DNA from: Protula sp. h YS-2021
Taxonomy: Eukaryota > Annelida > Polychaeta > Sabellida > Serpulidae
Assembly: GCA_949752745.1 (NCBI GenBank)
Contig: OX457030.1
Span: 72,806,686 to 72,870,685, forward strand
Direction of reading: 5' to 3'
DNA length: 64,000 bases
Shown: piece after piece, positions 36,746 to 47,175 of the stretch
How the letters are laid out: the number at the start of each line of letters is the position of its first letter
Numbering within the stretch: the stretch's first letter is position 1
Notes under the pieces: model-generated
The model's input: only the letters and a program-made list of their open reading frames with translations
Database searches by the model: none
What the model was told of the DNA's origin: nothing
Program-made: the position numbers and the translations under genes

Positions 36746-37369
36746 ACTTTTTTTTTGTTTTTTTTGTTTACTTTTGTGACTATGTAACATCATGTGACAT
36801 TATGTGACATCATGTGACTGTGACATTATGTGACATCATGTGACTCTGTGACTTTATGTGACTCTGTAACATTATGTAACATTAGGTAACATTATGTGAC
36901 TCTGTATCATAATGTAGCATTATGTAACACCATGCAGCATCATGTAACATCATGTGACATCATGTGGCTCTGTGACATTATGTGATTCTGTGACTCTGTG
37001 ACTTTTTTAAAGATAGTAACTATATTTCTATGTCTATTTTCACTAATAATATTTAATTAGTCATATTTCGATGGTTCCATTACAGTAACCAAACACACAC
37101 AGCATAGGAATAAGTACATGAAAGGTCTCAGAGTGTGGAAAAACGATCGATAAATTTCAAAGTGCACTAGTTCAGAGCGTGGGAAACCGACCGATCGATA
37201 AATTTCAGAGTGCACTAGTTCAGAGTACACGACTTCAGAGCGTGGAAACGATCGATAAATTTCAGAGTGCACTAGTTCAGAGCGTGGGAACGATCAATAA
37301 ATTTGAGAAGGAATGGGATTTTACCTACGATAAGTCTAATGTTATGTTTTATGTTATAGTAGTGTGAAA

Positions 37370-38130
37370 ATGGTACTTCTAAAGCACATTTAACAAATGC
37401 AGTTTTGGAAAACATATAATGTATAAAAGAAGTTTAATCATTTTAACATGCTACTTATTCAAATGTTTTGAGGTTATAGTACTAGGAAAATGGTGGTTCT
37501 AGACCAACTTTAACAAATTTAGTTTTTAGCAACATATAATATATAAAATCAGTTTGAACATTTTAGCATGCTACTTATTTAAATGTTCCAAAGTTATAGT
37601 AGTAGAAAAATGGTGGTTCTAGGCTAACTTTAACAAATGTCGTTTTTTTGACAACATATGATGTATAAAATAAGTTTTAACATTTTACCAACTTATTTTA
37701 TACATCATATGTTATCAAAAAACGACATTTGTTAAAGTTAGCCTGGAACCACCATTTTCCTACTACTATAACTTTGGAACATTTAAATAAGTAGCATGCT
37801 AAAATGTTCAAACTTATTTTATATATTATATGTTGTTAAAAACTAAATTTGTTAAAGTTGGTCTAGAACCATTATTTTCCTAGTACTATAACTTTAGAAC
37901 ATTCAAATAAGTAGCATGCTAAAATGTTCAAACTTATTTTATATATTATATGTTGTTAAAAACTAAATTTGTTAAAGTTGATCTAGAACCACCATTTTCC
38001 TACTACTGTAACTTCAAAACATTTGAATAAGTAGAATGTTAAAATGATTAAACTTATTTTATACATTATATGTTTTCCAAAACTGCATTCGTTAAATGTG
38101 CTTTAGAAGTACCATTTTCACATTTTCACA
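37370..38130. repeat. About 120-bp tandem units on both sides of the palindrome centre
   Basis: Units with aaatggtggttctagaccaa and cattttagcatgctacttat occur about three times before 37683 and about four times, inverted, after it. The spacer at the centre (about 37677-37689) is only 13 nt, so the arms could snap back completely. Confidence 0.8.
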
Positions 38131-38703
38131 CTACTATAACATAAAAAATAACATTAGACTTAAAGTAGGGAAAATCCAATTCCTTCTCAAATTTATTGAT
38201 CGTTCCCACGCTCTGAACTAGTGCACTCTGAAATTTATCGATTGGTTTCCCACTCTCTGAGCTAGTGCACTCTGAAATTTATCGATCGTTTTCCCACACC
38301 CTGAGACCTTTCATGTACTTATTCCTATGCTGTGTGTGCGTGGTTATTGTAATGGAACCATTGAAATATCACTAATTAAATATTATCAGTGAAAATAGAC
38401 ATAGAAATATAGTTACTATGCTAAAAAAAAGTCACAGAGTCACAGAATCACATAATGTCATAGAGTCACATGGTATCACATGATGTTACATGATGTTACA
38501 TAATGTTACATGATGTTACAGAGTCACATAATGTTACCTAATGTTACATAATGTTACAGAGTCACATAATGTTACATAATGTTACAGATTCACATAAAGT
38601 CACAGTCACATAGTGTCACATAATGTCACAGTCACATGATGTCACATAATGTCACATGATGTTACATAGTCACAAAAGTAAACAAAAAAAACAAAAAAAG
38701 TTT

Positions 38704-38775
38704 GTCCCGAGCCGGGATCGAACCACCTATCTTCTGCTTACGAGTCGTCGCTTCTACCAAGTTAGCTACACAGGC
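38704..38775 (-). tRNA. tRNA-like sequence in right foldback arm (inner)
   Basis: On the minus strand it reads gcctgtgtagctaacttggt, agaagcgacgactcgtaagc, agaagataggtggttcgatc, ccggctcgggac. A-box and B-box strings are clear (tagctaacttgg and ggttcgatccc) and the anticodon loop could be CTCGTAA. Acceptor pairing is poor, so it is probably a tRNA-derived relic. Confidence 0.4.
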
Positions 38776-39624
38776 AGGTCTAATGAACGATTTGATAATG
38801 ACATACTTTAGACAATTACGCTTACATAGCAATTACACAGTCCACACATAGTAATATAGCCATATGATGTCACATGGTCACATGATGTCACATGATGTTA
38901 CATAGTGTTACAGGATGTTACATGATGTTACATGCTGTTACATGATGTTACATGATGTTATATAATGTTACATAATTTTACATAATGTTACATAATGTTA
39001 GAGTTACATAATGTTACACAATGATACATAATGTTATATAGTGTTACATGATGTTACATAGTTACAAAAAGGTCACTTACCACGACTCTTGCCAATTCGT
39101 CTCCATGTCTCCAATCTTTCACTTCCTTTTTTCCAAAGAATAACCAACGTTTCACTTCGTCTCCTATGTGTATTCCAACCAATCCTTCACTTGTTCTCCA
39201 ACAGCACAACAGTACAACAGGTAAGAGCAACTGTTTTCACTTTTTTCCATGTCTATCCAACAGCAGCCAGAGCATGAATGAAACACATGTGCACACACAA
39301 TGTGCTCTTATAGAGTTGCTGAATCACATCCTGGGGGGTCCTCAGATGGAGGACCGGGGGGTCCCCATGATATGATTGACAGATGACGGAAGTCCTCACA
39401 TGGAGGATCCCGGGGGTTGTCAGATGGAGGACCCGGGGGTCCCCATGGTATGATTGACAGATGACGGAAGTCCTCACATGGAGGATCCCGGGGGTCGTCA
39501 GTTGGAGGACCCGGGGGTTAGCATGGCATGATTGACAGATGATAGAAGTCCTCCTATGGAGGACCCCGGTGGGAGGTCCTCACATTGAGAACCCCAATAA
39601 TATGATATACAGAAGGTGAAAGTG

Positions 39625-39690
39625 ATGCCTAACCTTCTGCCCACGTGTCCGCTTACGGGTCCTCTGCTCTACCAAGTGAGCATTCAGGCC
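39625..39690 (-). pseudogene. Outer tRNA-like sequence of right arm, B-box half deleted
   Basis: The minus strand carries gcctgaatgctcacttggta, gagcagaggacccgtaagcg and gacacgtgggcagaaggtta, matching 36104-36170 but lacking the T arm. Confidence 0.5.
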
Positions 39691-40017
39691 GGAAGGTTAA
39701 TGATCGGGAAAATATTCCTCATATAGGGTTAGGGTCACATGACTGATGATTGACAGGTCACGTGACCAAAGTCTTCATGTTGATTGACAGGTGACTTACT
39801 CAATCACCAACTGTCCTTTTCCAAATACTCCTATAATGTCATTATGATGTTCATATGACGTTTATATGACGTCACTGTTTTACTATCCCCATGGGGGTTC
39901 TAAAACAATGACGTCACTGTTTTAGAAACCCCATTATATATGTGTTAGAACCCCCATTATATATGTGTTAAAACCCCGGTAATATATATGTTTTAAATCC
40001 CCCATTATTCAACTACT

Positions 40018-40023
40018 TTCGCC
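40018..40023. repeat. Right target-site duplication of the foldback (TTCGCC)
   Basis: Partner of TTCGCA at 35485-35490, one mismatch. Confidence 0.75.
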
Positions 40024-41640
40024 GCGATTGTACTTGTGTGGTGAAGAACATACCATCAATTCACACTTTAATAGAAACAATACGATTATTCACAGAACTC
40101 TCTGGTTTGACATTAAATACTGAAAAATCTATACTGTTCTTTTTAGATACTTGGAAAAATAAATCTATAAAAAAATAAACATGTGCATAGAACGTGACTC
40201 TTTCAGCACGTTAGGGATTCAGATAGGAAGAAATCAAAAACAATGCATAGGATTAACTTTGAGGAAAAGATAAAAAAAATAGAAATTGCACTTTTAGGGT
40301 TTAGTCACAGCGCGATCTTATTCTCTGCTGCAGAGTACTCATATTATCAAACATGATACATTCAATGCCAATTCTAGACGTAGGCAATGTCACTCAAAGA
40401 AAAATGCAACCTGAAATAAACAACTTTATTTGGCGATATATACCATCCAAGGTAAAACACTCAACCATAATTCCAAACTACGACGAAGAAGGTATGAAAG
40501 CTATAGATGTGGAAAGTCAATTTAAAGCACTTAGAATGTCCTGGATTTGGCACATACTAAAAGGAGCCGGATGGAACCAACATAAAGGAATAATGTTTGC
40601 TGAGATGCCATTTTCATGTAAATACTTTGCCTCAACTACCCTTATTTTACAAAAAATTGCTAAAATTTGCCAACATGATAATCTTTTCGAGACCATCGCA
40701 ATATATTATGTGGACTAATAAAGAGATATTAATAGACGATCAAAGTATATTCTTCCAAAGTTGGTTCGACAAGGGAATAGTTTTTATTCAAGATTTATTG
40801 GACAATCATGGCCAATTTTTAACATGAAAATTTTCTACGTAAATGTAAAATTAAAACTAATTACTTAAAATACTTTGGGTTGATAAGTGCCATCAAAAAC
40901 CAATAAATAGAGGCTCTGCATTAGCATCAGGCACAATTAGACCAACAATAAACTTTAATAATAATATATTCCAATTTAGCAGTGAAATCAAAATCAATAT
41001 ATCTAAAGTAAAAAGTAAGTTCTTTTCACAAGTATCAGCACAACCTACACAAGCACAAAGATGGCTCCTAAACGATGACATAGATTAAACTACATTATAT
41101 GTTAGCCTAAAACAAGCAAAAATGAGTACAAGTGAACCCATATTATTATCCCTAAAATTTAAAATTATTCATAATGTTAACAATTGTGGATCAAATCTTT
41201 TTAAAGTGGGATTTAGGACAAGTGAAAACAGTGAGATTTGTAACAGCCGTGAATGAGACTCAGTACCGCATGCTTCAACTAATTCCTCTAAAACAAAAGC
41301 TTGGTTAGATGAAACCTTTACTCAAATAGATCCGGAAAGAAAGTTTACAATTAATATTAGCCCAAATGATTTTATTTTTGGCGTCAGAGATATGCCACTC
41401 AAGCATATTAGCATCATTATTAAATTCTACATTTGTTACATACGAGCCTATAGAAAGAAGTTTTCTTGTAATATTTAATTGAATAAAATTTACAATAGAG
41501 TGCAAGTTGATAAAATATGTCTTTCGTAGCCAAAATTTCTCAAAAAGTGAGAACATTACAACAATATTGTTGAAAAGAGTAAAGCGTTCAATGCACAGTA
41601 ATCTCAGCAAACGCGTCCAGAAAGTCAATAAATTCCTTTA

Positions 41641-41733
41641 TTTCAAATTCTGTGAAATAATATCAAATTTTAACTGAGGATTTTTTCTTTCTGTGTGTGC
41701 TGTGAGGAAGGTGATAGAATAAAATATATATGA

Positions 41734-41791
<58 letters not shown>

Positions 41792-42530
41792 TTATTGGTT
41801 TTGTTAAATAATCTAAAAACATATACAGTAAATGTGGATGTTGTGACATCCAGCGGCTGTAAGCTGTACCGTCTGTGTCGTCTGTCTCTTGCCATCACAT
41901 GGAAGCGTGTGTGTGCCGGGTTGAAAGGTATGGGGCGTCTAGTGCTGTGTCCTGGTCCTTAATTTAGCAAATAAAAGTTTAAAAACACAAAAAGAAGAAA
42001 ATGAAACAAATAAATAAAAAAAGAAGAAATCAGTGGGAAATATTTGGTTTTTGTGGAGGTTGTACATAAAGTAGACTTTGAAAAAATACACGCAGTCAGT
42101 AACAGCAATAGCTTTTGGAAATGAAAAAAAGGAATCTGTAAATAGAAAAAAATAGAAAAAAAGAAAATGATTAAAAACAGATTTCTGTCGAATGAGGAGT
42201 CTTGACTCTTAAGCATAGAGACGCTTAATGTCTTGACCTGTAGCAGTTGGTGTCGTAGAATTGACATTGTCGAGGAATGCGCTCATTGTATAGGTTATTG
42301 CTGGTGTGAAACGAAGCCTCCGGGGTAGAGATTGGCGTGGGCGTATATATACTGCCCCACGAGCGTCGCCTGGATGGCTCTACTCCGCCTCATCCTCTAC
42401 CTAGTATTTTTTTGCTCCAGGTAATTTTTTTTCGTTATTTTTTATTTGTTTTTACTACAGCCAAGCAAGACTCGAGTAACTGCATGTCAGGGCCCACAAA
42501 AGGCTGCTTGTTGTGATCAGTCACATGATT
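41641..42530. other. TA microsatellite and non-coding sequence
   Basis: A (TA)n run lies at about 41740-41787. The rest shows no gene. Confidence 0.6.
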
Positions 42531-42539
42531 ACCTTGTGA

Positions 42540-42870
42540 TCCGCCACGTAATCGTTTGTTGTTGACCACTTGGCATCGCTTGTTGACCACGTGACTAGAC
42601 GATCATGTGCGTTTGCTTGCAGATCACGTGGCGTTGCACGTTCACCACTCGATTTGCCTGCCGACCACGGGACTTCGCTTGCTGTTCAAGTGACTTTACT
42701 TGCTTCTCATGTGACTTTTTCTGTTTACCACGTGCCTGTGCTTGGTGACGTCGTAATTTTACTCGCTGGTCACGTGGCTGTTTCTGTTGACCATGTGACT
42801 TTATTTGCTGATCACGTTACTTTACCGGTTGACACGCGACTTCACTTGCTGTTCACGTGTCTTTGCAGGC
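42540..42870. repeat. Degenerate tandem array of about 25-bp units with CACGTG
   Basis: Units of the form tgaccacgtgactttacttg with ctg/ctga ends recur about 12 times with many substitutions. E-box hexamers CACGTG appear in several of them. The open frame across the array is a by-product. Confidence 0.6.
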
Positions 42871-43279
42871 ATGCAACCAATATCATGGACCATCACCTAG
42901 GAGATCTACCCGATTTGGGCGCGGCGCTTCGGCATGAGCGTTTCCACAGCAACCAACTGGACATTCAACCTGTTCATAGCCATGACCTTTTTGATGATCA
43001 CAGAAAGCATCACGAGATACGGTAAAATAAGCCTTATCTCTTTACTCTTGCCTTAAAGAAACTGCGACGTGATACGGAAAGATAAACTTGTCTATTGAAC
43101 GTGTCTGGAAAAAAGACCATGACGAAGAACGGTATGATAAGCTTATCGGTGTGATCGTGTCTCAAAAAAAGTATCAAGTATGTTAACATAACCCTCACAA
43201 TCACTAGTTACGTTAAGATAAATCTTTACTCTCACTTACCAAACATTTGTCATACGATTTTTTGTCAAAATATTCACCC

Positions 43280-43425
43280 AGATAGTGGTTGTATTTGTTT
43301 ACAGGGGCTTTGTGGCTGTACAAATCGCAAATAGTTGTATTTGTTTACAAGGGCCTTCTGGCTTACACACCGACAGTGGTTGCTTTTGTTTACAGGGGCC
43401 TTCTGGTGTACAGTGGCTTCGCCTT
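43280..43425. repeat. Three tandem copies of a ~50-bp unit
   Basis: Each unit contains ttgtatttgtttacaggggc (ttgcttttgtttacaggggc in the last), followed by cttctgg-like sequence and an acac/gtaca end. Confidence 0.65.
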
Positions 43426-43552
43426 GATCAGCTGTGTTTTTGTTTGCATCTTTGTTTCGCAAATAAAAGGCAGACGTCTGGAGGATGTAGAACAGCTGTT
43501 TGTCAAGCCCTTGTTTTTCAGATGATGACCCAGCAGCTTTTTTCCGGTCCAC

Positions 43553-43558
43553 AGCAGG
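43553..43558. repeat. Left target-site duplication of the Polinton (AGCAGG)
   Basis: Identical to 60204-60209. Confidence 0.85.
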
Positions 43559-43623
43559 AATAGTTGAATAATGGGGTTTCTAAAACATATATAATGGGGG
43601 TTCTAAAACATATATAATGGGGT

Positions 43624-43653
43624 TTCTAAAACAGTGACGTCATTGTTTTAGAA
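43624..43653. repeat. 30-bp CRE-centred palindrome in left TIR
   Basis: Same palindrome as at 35627-35656; centre TGACGTCA. Confidence 0.85.
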
Positions 43654-43746
43654 CCCCCATGGGAATAGTAAAACAGTGACGTTATATGAACGTCATAAGA
43701 ACGTCATAATGACGTCATAGGAATAGTGGGCAGCCATTCAGGCGGT

Positions 43747-44012
43747 TAAAAGGGCAGCCGGACAAACGGACAGCCGGACAAACGGACAGCCGGACAAATG
43801 GACAGCCGAACAAATGGAAAGTCGGACAAATGGACAGCCGGACAAATGGACAGTCGGACAAATGGATAGCCGAACAAATGGACAGCCGGACAGACGGGCA
43901 GCGGGACAAATGGAAAGTCGGACATATGGACAGCCGGACAAATGGACAGTCGGACAAATGGACAGCCGGACAAATGGGCAGCCGGACAAACGGGCAGCCG
44001 GGGCAAATGGGC
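43747..44012. repeat. 16-bp minisatellite inside left TIR
   Basis: The unit gacagccggacaaatg repeats about 16 times. The right TIR has only two or three related units at about 59996-60050. The minus strand reads as CPFVRLSI-type peptides in all frames, not a gene. Confidence 0.9.
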
Positions 44013-44125
44013 CTCCGTAAAAAAGGATCAACCGGGCCATCGTAAAATCAATTAAAATGAGCAACCAATGATAGAGTTTCATTAGCCCAGAGAGCTCTCT
44101 GTCTCTCCACAAACGCATCAAACCA

Positions 44126-44638
44126 CGGCATATACAGGCAACAACTCTAACAGCTCCCTAACTGTGTTTTAAGCATAGAAACATGGTTAGAGCTGGCCTA
44201 TTAGGTATTTCGACCAAGCAATGACGTCGCACAGATCGACTTAAGTCTGCATGCGACCAACTAATCGACAGGCCCCCCGGGACCAGACGACTTTCAGGCC
44301 CCCCGGGGCCAGCCGCACGGCAGGCATAAACTGTGAGAATAACAACTATATCTATGCTATGAGAGAGCTGCTCGACAGGCCCCCCGGGGCCAGCCGACCT
44401 TCAGGACCCCCGGGACCAGCCGCACAGCAGGCATAAACTGCAAGAATAACCACTATAGCTATGTTATGAGAGAGCTGCTCGACAGGCCCCCCGGGGCCAG
44501 CCGACCTTTAGACATACACTGCGAGGATTGCCACTGTCCCTATGAGAGAGCTGCTCGACAGGCCCCCCGGGGCCAGCTGACTTTCAGGCCCCCACCCCGC
44601 CAGTCGACCTTCAGGCCCCCGGAGCCAGCCGACAGTAG
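44126..44638. repeat. GC-rich repeats upstream of the first Polinton gene
   Basis: Copies of a segment built on cgacaggccccccggggcca + gccgaccttcag recur at about 44268, 44370, 44479 and 44556, some preceded by tatgagagagctgct. They may be upstream control sequence; no gene is visible. Confidence 0.65.
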
Positions 44639-44647
44639 TATAAAAAG
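44639..44647 (+). promoter_or_regulatory. TATA box of the acidic-protein gene
   Basis: TATAAAAAG, 43 nt before the ATG at 44690. Confidence 0.65.
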
Positions 44648-44689
44648 GTCGGTTAGCCGACCCTATGGCCATTGCATTGCCAAGATATC

Positions 44690-45316
44690 ATGGAGACGTC
44701 TCGAAAAGCATCAACGGCTTACAACATGGAAATTGATAGCCTGTTTGGCAACGAAACAATGGCTTTTACATATGCAGTTTTAACTGCAGAGGAGACTGCT
44801 GCCTTTCTAAGTACATTGGTAGAAGCTGAAAAAGCCTTGGAGGAAGCATTAGAGGCTCCGTCGGACGTGTCTACAGTACAGCAAAGAAAGCCTGAGGAAG
44901 CGTTAGGTGCTCCGCCAGACGTGTCTACAGTACAGCAAGCAATGCCAAATCCTGAGGGATCTGACTACCCGTTCTGGGTTGCAAATGCGCTTGTAAATGG
45001 TGGCGCCAAGTTGCTTAGCACAAAGTTAAGGGCACATCTAGAGCATCTTGAGGAAGAAGTGGTCATGTCAAGCGATGACAACAACGACGACAACGACGGC
45101 GACAACGACGGTGATGACGACAACGACGGCGATGACGACAACGACGACGACAATGACGACAGCGAAGATGACGACAGCGACGACGATGACAAGCAGCTCA
45201 AATCTAAATTTGAATTGAGCAAAACTATTCCTGTTACTGAGGACGACGTCACGCTGTTGAAACGAAACTTTCAAGCATCTTCCCCGCGTCAGAGCCACAG
45301 TTCTCCGAAGCCATGA
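44690..45316 (+). CDS. Acidic Polinton protein of unknown function
   Basis: About 208 residues. The start is the ATG at 44690, in good context and just downstream of the TATA box. An N-terminal region has two direct repeats of a DVSTVQQ-containing unit (APSDVSTVQQ, APPDVSTVQQ). The middle has a helical stretch, and residues from about 125 to 168 are almost entirely Asp/Asn/Gly/Glu, encoded by a gacgacaac triplet repeat. No enzyme motif is visible. Acidic tails of this kind occur in histone- or basic-protein-binding and decoy proteins, but any role here is guesswork. The stop overlaps the next start as ATGA. Confidence 0.55.
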   Translation: METSRKASTAYNMEIDSLFGNETMAFTYAVLTAEETAAFLSTLVEAEKALEEALEAPSDVSTVQQRKPEEALGAPPDVSTVQQAMPNPEGSDYPFWVANALVNGGAKLLSTKLRAHLEHLEEEVVMSSDDNNDDNDGDNDGDDDNDGDDDNDDDNDDSEDDDSDDDDKQLKSKFELSKTIPVTEDDVTLLKRNFQASSPRQSHSSPKP

Positions 45317-45666
45317 CCCGACTTATTAGAGGTCTTCATGAGGAACTTTTTAAGACTTTATGTATACCGGCGCCAAAATGTGTTGATGAGGATCGCGATT
45401 CCAAATGTGCAAAGGTCATGCTACATGGCTTCAAGTACCTTGAAGAACGTATTAAGGTGTATGATATGATGGCCTACCTTTATGAAAAAGGACATTTCAC
45501 CATACCAATGCTCTTATAATGGATAATTGGTAGTCGCAAACGAGGAGACTTTTTAGTGATCATCATGAGACAATCTCTAACAGACGGTTTGCCAACAGCC
45601 TTTCTTGATGGTTTCAACGAGATCACTCCGCGATTTTGCAAACATCTCATGAAAACATATATGTAA
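45313..45666 (+). pseudogene. Unrecognised Polinton ORF with an in-frame TAA
   Basis: The ATG at 45313 overlaps the preceding stop. A 68-residue frame ends at TAA 45517-45519 and the same frame then stays open for about 48 more codons, ending MKTYM before TAA (45664-45666). The two parts look like one original protein of about 117 residues. No domain recognised. Confidence 0.4.
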
Positions 45667-45672
45667 TGTCCA

Positions 45673-45680
45673 TATAAAGG
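45673..45680 (+). promoter_or_regulatory. TATA box of the PC4-like gene
   Basis: TATAAAGG, 48 nt before the ATG at 45721. It favours that ATG over earlier in-frame starts at 45688. Confidence 0.6.
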
Positions 45681-45720
45681 GAGTGAGGTGTCAAGTGCAG
45701 TGATCATTCAACGCGCAGCC

Positions 45721-46317
45721 ATGGAGAAGACAAGCAGCTTTAAAATTAGTGCAAACTTAACCATTACTGTGGAGCATGGACAATTTGGGTTTTTTATTCT
45801 AATCAAACGTGGAGAGAGATGGCTTGCCTTATTACCATCCTTGTGGAAGATTGTGTGCCTGAACTTAACAAGATTACGCGGCATTGGCTTCAAACTGTAC
45901 TTAACGCAAACGAAATGGCTTGAAGTCATTTCATACCAAGGCATGCGCTATGTGAGTTTTGTGCATACATCACTGTTTGAAGGGAAAGAATACAAGTATT
46001 ACATCAACATGAATGATGGTGAATGGGAGACATTGCTTCAGGAGATGGATAGCATCAACTCAACCTTATTGCCATGTACGGAATGTCATGGCAAGAAAAC
46101 TCCTATCAAGCTGCAAAAAGACAATCGGATGAAAGTGTCAAAGTTATCCAAGAAAAGACTGGCTGAAGTTCAATTGGGGAATATGGACGTGCAAAATCAA
46201 CTTGGACTTACCTGTGAATATTGTGGTGCTTACGGATATGCTGAGGATTATGATTGTCACTGCCACAAGTACAATTGCAAGTTGTGTGAACCAGACAACT
46301 TCTGCAACAAGTGCTGA
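45721..46317 (+). CDS. PC4-like protein with Cys-rich C terminus
   Basis: 198 residues from the ATG at 45721 (context gccATGg). The stretch GMRYVSFVHTSLFEGKEYKY and then INMNDGEWETLLQEMDSI resembles the PC4/Sub1 ssDNA-binding domain, whose signature is a (K)RYVS strand, a charged loop, and a final I-x-L-x-x-x-x-W-x-x-L-x-x-x-x-x-x-I helix. The N-terminal half (FFILIKRGERWLALLPSLWK) looks like a second, diverged unit. The C terminus has a CxxC (LPCTECHG) and then CEYCGAYGYAEDYDCHCH with KLCEPDNFCNKC, probably zinc-binding. PC4-type proteins bind single-stranded DNA in transcription and replication. A broken relative lies at 63673-64000. The homology is by eye. Confidence 0.55.
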   Translation: MEKTSSFKISANLTITVEHGQFGFFILIKRGERWLALLPSLWKIVCLNLTRLRGIGFKLYLTQTKWLEVISYQGMRYVSFVHTSLFEGKEYKYYINMNDGEWETLLQEMDSINSTLLPCTECHGKKTPIKLQKDNRMKVSKLSKKRLAEVQLGNMDVQNQLGLTCEYCGAYGYAEDYDCHCHKYNCKLCEPDNFCNKC

Positions 46318-46679
46318 TCACTAACAGTATCTGCAGAGTAAGACTACAAGTCATTCACTTGCCAGCCGTCATAGTGTGCAGACGTGTTATATGGACATGT
46401 GAGACAAAGATGGATACAGAAACGTGTTTCAAGGAGTAGTATGTGGACTACATGATAAGTGAACTGGCACGTTTTTTGGATCTATTCAACAACAACTGCA
46501 GCACGTTGACATTTATTGGGAACTTGCTCATTCCACGTTAAACGTACCAAACTTATGCGAGGATTTCATCAAAGAGTGTGTGCTTTCAAACATTGACGGA
46601 GCTGAGGAGTTCACTTCGCTCGATTTGATCCAAGACTGTTTGATGAAGTGAGAGAGTGGTTAATCTATATTGCAGAATA
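46318..46679 (+). other. Short open stretch of unknown meaning
   Basis: A frame open from about 46460 to the stop at 46649-46651 encodes YWELAHSTLNVPNLCEDFIK and ends DLIQDCLMK. There is no clear ATG and no recognised domain; it may be a decayed small gene. Confidence 0.25.
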
Positions 46680-47012
46680 ATGGCAGACATTACATTGAGA
46701 CAATATATTGTGCAAAAAACATATTGTGAAGAAACGTTATTAGCTGTAAAAAAATTTGCATGTTTAGTATGTTCTGCTTGTCAGAATTAAGGGTGTTTAG
46801 AACATACATGTCATTCTACATGTGTCTATACATATTGGAATGAAGCTAAATATTACATTCATTTAGATAAAGTGTTAGATAATGCAAATCAATGTTGTGA
46901 AAAATATGGTGTAGATGCTATCACATTTGATGAATTAAGTAGTTGGTTAATATACATTGAAGATCAATGGACTCCAATTATTCACACCATTATATCAATA
47001 CTTGATTTGTAA
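46680..47012 (+). pseudogene. Small Cys-rich Polinton ORF with an in-frame TAA
   Basis: 110 codons from ATG 46680 with one in-frame TAA at 46788-46790. Both sides are clearly the same frame. The N-terminal part has CLVCSACQN, then CLEHTCHSTC; the C-terminal part is acidic and ends WTPIIHTIISILDL. Possibly a small zinc-binding regulator; family unknown. Confidence 0.4.
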
Positions 47013-47175
47013 GATATGTTGATTGAGTTGTAAGACAAAATAAAATTTAAGATATGTTGATAAAATAAAATTTAAGATGTGTTGATAAAATGCAAGATAT
47101 GTTGATAAAATAAAATGCAAGATATGTTGACAAAATAAAATGCAAGATATGTTAACAAGTGTTGATCATTTAGTG
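47013..47175. repeat. Short tandem units before integrase
   Basis: aagatatgttgataaaataaaa-type units of 25-30 bp are repeated about five times. Confidence 0.6.

Larger units (their letters stand above)
35491..40017. mobile_element. 4.5-kb palindromic foldback element with Polinton-type ends
   Basis: Both ends are AGTAGTTGAATAATGGGG in inverted orientation, and two arms of about 2.2 kb are inverted copies of each other around a centre near 37683. The outer ~200 bp of each arm match the inverted repeats of the Polinton at 43559-60203, including 20-odd-bp subrepeats (taatgggggttctaaaacat) and a palindrome centred on TGACGTCA. Flanking 6-bp duplications and an interrupted LINE show that it inserted as a unit. 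It encodes no protein I can recognise. Inside are tRNA-like sequences, arrays of short gtaacattat/gtgacatcat units (36680-37000, 38430-38660, 38870-39060), and ~120-bp tandem units at the centre. Confidence 0.85.
35100..41640 (+). mobile_element. L1/Tx1-like LINE remnant, split by the foldback element
   Basis: Left of the foldback (about 35100-35490) one frame reads GLLLILCAEIMAILIRNNNN, then IKGLLKIKQFA. This resembles the RT stretch of L1/Tx1-type LINEs that leads into the YADD motif. Right of the foldback (from 40018) the sequence resumes with FAAIVLVW-like codons, then a post-RT region. A 121-codon frame (40353-40718) holds FIWRYIPSKVKHSTIIPNYD, then IDVESQFKALRMSWIW, typical of the thumb/connection region of such LINEs. 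The 3' tail (41100-41460) fits the C-terminal part (LKFKIIHNVNN, CNIF). Many stops and frame changes show it is dead. The ADD residues themselves are degraded. Confidence 0.7.
43559..44125 (+). repeat. Left terminal inverted repeat
   Basis: Starts AATAGTTGAATAATGGGG and matches the inverted right end through gagtttcatta...cagagagctctct and accacggca. It is longer than the right copy because an internal 16-bp minisatellite has expanded. Confidence 0.9.

Noticed and set aside
42570..43025. 151-codon plus-strand ORF
   Set aside because: It translates the degenerate CACGTG repeat array; no domain and no splice support.
43715..44121. Minus-strand CPFVRLSI-repeat ORFs
   Set aside because: They come from the 16-bp minisatellite in the left TIR and are open in every frame.
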